A program made the translations under genes and the position numbers. A stretch of 33,818 nt of DNA from Methylomarinum sp964442675. GTDB taxonomy: Bacteria > Pseudomonadota > Gammaproteobacteria > Methylococcales > Methylomonadaceae. The DNA lies in the NCBI GenBank assembly GCA_964442675.1, contig CAYUAE010000003.1:1-33818 (forward strand), read 5' to 3'. Positions 31,710 to 33,818 of the stretch are shown piece by piece. Under the pieces are notes generated by a model that saw nothing but the letters and a program-made list of their open reading frames with translations, had not been told where the DNA came from and searched no databases. The first letter of the stretch is position 1; each line of letters starts with the position of its first letter.

Positions 31710-33671
31710 ATGAGTAATCCGGAATTTACAGATCAGTTACGCGAATATTCCCATTGGCGTGAACAGCTTATTCAAGCGATAGAAATGTACGTTGAATGGC
31801 GTATTCGTTACAAACTGAATGACCCTCATAGTACCGAAACCCTACTCAATATATTGAGCGGCCTGCAACATGACAAGATCACACTGGCCTTTGCCGCAGA
31901 ATTTTCCCGCGGTAAAACCGAACTGATCAATGCCTTGTTTTTTTCTGAAACAGGTGTTCGTTTACTCCCATCTTCGCCGGGCCGTACCACCATGTCACCT
32001 ACCGAGATGTTTTGGGATGAAGAAGGCGGCAGCTATATTCGACTCTTAAACATCGAAAGCCGACTCGAAGATGTGTCTCTAATCGAGTTTAAAAACAACC
32101 CTGAGCGTTGGACACAAATTGAGTTGGATTGTGACTCACCCACACAAATGCAAAAGGCCTTTAAAGAACTGGTCGCCACTAAAAAAGTATCGCGGGAAAT
32201 CGCCGAAAAATTGGGATTATGGAATGAACGAGAAGCAGCCGAGCAAGGCATTATCGACCCTGAAACGGTTGAAATTCCATGTTGGCGCCATGCGCTGATC
32301 AGCTTTCCGCATCCCTTGTTAAAACAAGGTCTCTGTATTTTGGATACACCGGGCCTGAATGCGCTTGGCACAGAGCCTGAACTCACATTGAGCATGCTGC
32401 CAAATGCACAAGCCATCATTTTTGTGCTGGCCGCCGATACGGGTGTAACGAAAAGTGACCTTGAAATGTGGAAAAATCATGTTTGTAATTCTCGCGGACA
32501 CAGCAAACAAGGCCTTGCTGTCGTCATGAACAAGATTGATGCCATGTGGGATGATCTGGCAGGAGAAGAAGGTTACGAAGACGCTATCGATAAACAAGTC
32601 GAAGCATCGGCGAGTATTTTAGGTTTAAACGAGGATGTCATTTTCCCGGTTTCCGCTAAGCAGGCCTTACTGGCCAAAATAAAATCCGACCCTAAATTGC
32701 TGCAGAAAAGCCGATTAGACAAACTGGAGCATTATTTATCCAATGATATTTTGCTGAAACGGCGCGATATCTTACTGCAAACTATCAGTAATAAAATCGG
32801 TTTTCTGGTGAATGAATCGTTAAACCTGTGTAACACCAAACTCGAAAATGCAAGCAAACAGCTGGAAGAATTCCAGAAAATGGATTTTGAAAACCATGAA
32901 ATGACGGCCAAATTGATGGCCGAAACACGGGATCAGCAAAATGCATATATGACCAACGTGGAAAATTTCCAAGCCAGTCGGAAGGTATTTAGCGTCCAGG
33001 CTAAAATGTTGGTCGAGTCATTTTCCAAGGAAAAAATTGATGAAATCATCAAGTCATCTCGGCAGGAGATGAGCAAAAGTCTGACCACTTACGGCATGAA
33101 ACAAAGTATGCGTAAATTATTTGATGACTTACGCGATTTACTCCAGGACTCTGTCGATATTACCAATGAAACACGCCGCCTGGTGCGGGCAATCCACAAG
33201 AAATTCCAGGATGAATACGGCTTTAAGGAAATAGAGCCGCAACTGTTTTCCATCAAACAATATCAATTTGAACTCGAGCAGATTTTTGAAGAAGGCGAAG
33301 CATTCCGCAACAGTACGAAAACGACCTTGACCGAGCAAAGTATTGTTGTCAATAAACTCTACAGCACACTGATTGCCAAAGCACGCAAAATCATGCAACA
33401 GGCACAAAAAGATGCCGCAAGCTGGAGCAACAGCGTTTTGACACCTTTGATGCACCAGATCAAAGATCATAAGAAACAAATTGAAAACCGTTTACAAATG
33501 CTGCGTAGAATTACCGAATCGAAAGGCAATGTAGAAGAAAACATCAATCAGCTCAAACAAGAGTTAGCACAATTAAAAAGCCAGCGCCAGGAACTTGCCA
33601 CTATCATGAAGTCTATGCATATCAATGACCTGCCTGATACACAGCAGGAAAAAGAACTCGCCTTGCATTAA
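31710..33671 (+). CDS. bacterial dynamin-like GTPase
   Basis: A 653-residue dynamin-family GTPase. The G1 motif is AEFSRGKT (63-70), with Ala for the first Gly; GRTTMSPTE gives G2 threonines, LDTPGLN holds G3 (DTPG 212-215), and NKID (274-277) is G4. After the GTPase domain, about residues 350-650 are helical with heptad stretches (KLENASKQLEEFQKM, NINQLKQELAQLKSQRQEL), consistent with a dynamin stalk and bundle. No transmembrane helix is evident, so membrane contact would be peripheral. Bacterial dynamin-like proteins remodel or protect membranes, and some act in phage defence or cell shape. It is a single gene, without the partner dynamin often found beside LeoA or DynA types. A 29-base repeat starts 10 bases after the stop. 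Confidence 0.87.
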   Translation: MSNPEFTDQLREYSHWREQLIQAIEMYVEWRIRYKLNDPHSTETLLNILSGLQHDKITLAFAAEFSRGKTELINALFFSETGVRLLPSSPGRTTMSPTEMFWDEEGGSYIRLLNIESRLEDVSLIEFKNNPERWTQIELDCDSPTQMQKAFKELVATKKVSREIAEKLGLWNEREAAEQGIIDPETVEIPCWRHALISFPHPLLKQGLCILDTPGLNALGTEPELTLSMLPNAQAIIFVLAADTGVTKSDLEMWKNHVCNSRGHSKQGLAVVMNKIDAMWDDLAGEEGYEDAIDKQVEASASILGLNEDVIFPVSAKQALLAKIKSDPKLLQKSRLDKLEHYLSNDILLKRRDILLQTISNKIGFLVNESLNLCNTKLENASKQLEEFQKMDFENHEMTAKLMAETRDQQNAYMTNVENFQASRKVFSVQAKMLVESFSKEKIDEIIKSSRQEMSKSLTTYGMKQSMRKLFDDLRDLLQDSVDITNETRRLVRAIHKKFQDEYGFKEIEPQLFSIKQYQFELEQIFEEGEAFRNSTKTTLTEQSIVVNKLYSTLIAKARKIMQQAQKDAASWSNSVLTPLMHQIKDHKKQIENRLQMLRRITESKGNVEENINQLKQELAQLKSQRQELATIMKSMHINDLPDTQQEKELALH

Positions 33672-33681
33672 AGATAATGAA

Positions 33682-33710
33682 TTAACTGATGTTACGCGGT
33701 TCGTGTTTTT
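33682..33710 (+). repeat. 29-base dispersed repeat, copy 2
   Basis: It matches 3680-3708 at 28 of 29 positions (g for a at the 24th) and, like that copy, follows directly behind a plus-strand stop codon. Beyond the repeat the two flanks diverge, although both continue with a few T-rich positions. The window ends 108 bases later, so a longer element could extend past the edge. Confidence 0.65.
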
Positions 33711-33818
33711 AATCTTGAATATTCACTCCCATCACACCCCGGGAACCGTTTCTAGGAGCCTTCGTCCAGTGCAGGTGATGAGGCATCACTGTCTATAAAT
33801 GTTTTTTCTGTTCTTGTT

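Noticed and set aside
1..33818. CRISPR arrays, tRNA or rRNA genes, transposases, integrases
   Set aside because: No regularly spaced repeats, no recognisable RNA gene and no recombinase-like protein were found on reading both strands.

Overview
The window reads as chromosomal DNA of a gammaproteobacterium, most likely a methanotroph-type Methylococcales genome. This assignment is inference. It rests on the moderate base composition, a Calvin-type class II fructose-bisphosphate aldolase, an AlgE-like outer-membrane barrel, canonical AmpD, NadC, ProA and PyrE, and a polar-signalling style gene set (small GTPase, roadblock proteins, a FimV-like protein). There are no rRNA or tRNA genes, no transposase, no integrase and no CRISPR array that I can see.

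Layout. Positions 72-1829 (-) hold an Hsp70 paralogue, separated by a 579-base intergenic region (a palindromic repeat and a candidate sigma-54 promoter) from an AlgE-like porin (2409-3683, +). From 12654 down to 3829 there is an uninterrupted minus-strand run: class II aldolase, proA, a four-gene MksFEBG/Wadjet-type SMC system whose genes overlap by 4 bases at every junction, and a 5'-nucleotidase ending in a strong terminator. Positions 12917-16895 (+) are a translationally coupled trio: outer-membrane barrel, small periplasmic phosphate-binding-like protein, and a membrane-bound GGDEF-EAL protein. A helix-hairpin-helix DUF4332-type gene lies at 16995-17399 (-). Positions 17633-21879 (+) form a lipid or acyl export module (lipoprotein, polybasic membrane protein, LolA-like protein, MMPL/RND exporter).

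Positions 21961-26686 (+) are the most unusual part: seven tightly packed genes encoding a FimV-C-like protein, a degenerate receiver protein with a large C-terminal domain, a Ras-like small GTPase with non-canonical G motifs, a protein with a possible roadblock fold, a clear roadblock/LC7 protein, a stand-alone Aer-like PAS protein and a PhnD-like solute-binding protein with no signal peptide. I infer that this is a GTPase-centred cytoplasmic sensory switch, and it is my best candidate for an undescribed system.

The rest is ampD (-), nadC with an overlapping flavin-reductase-like gene (+), a small secreted protein, an SDR oxidoreductase and a DUF4124-type protein (all -), then pyrE and a dynamin-like GTPase (+). 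Two dispersed repeat families occur: a palindromic element at 2238-2331 and 28672-28769, and a 29-base repeat at 3680-3708 and 33682-33710, each copy close behind a stop codon.
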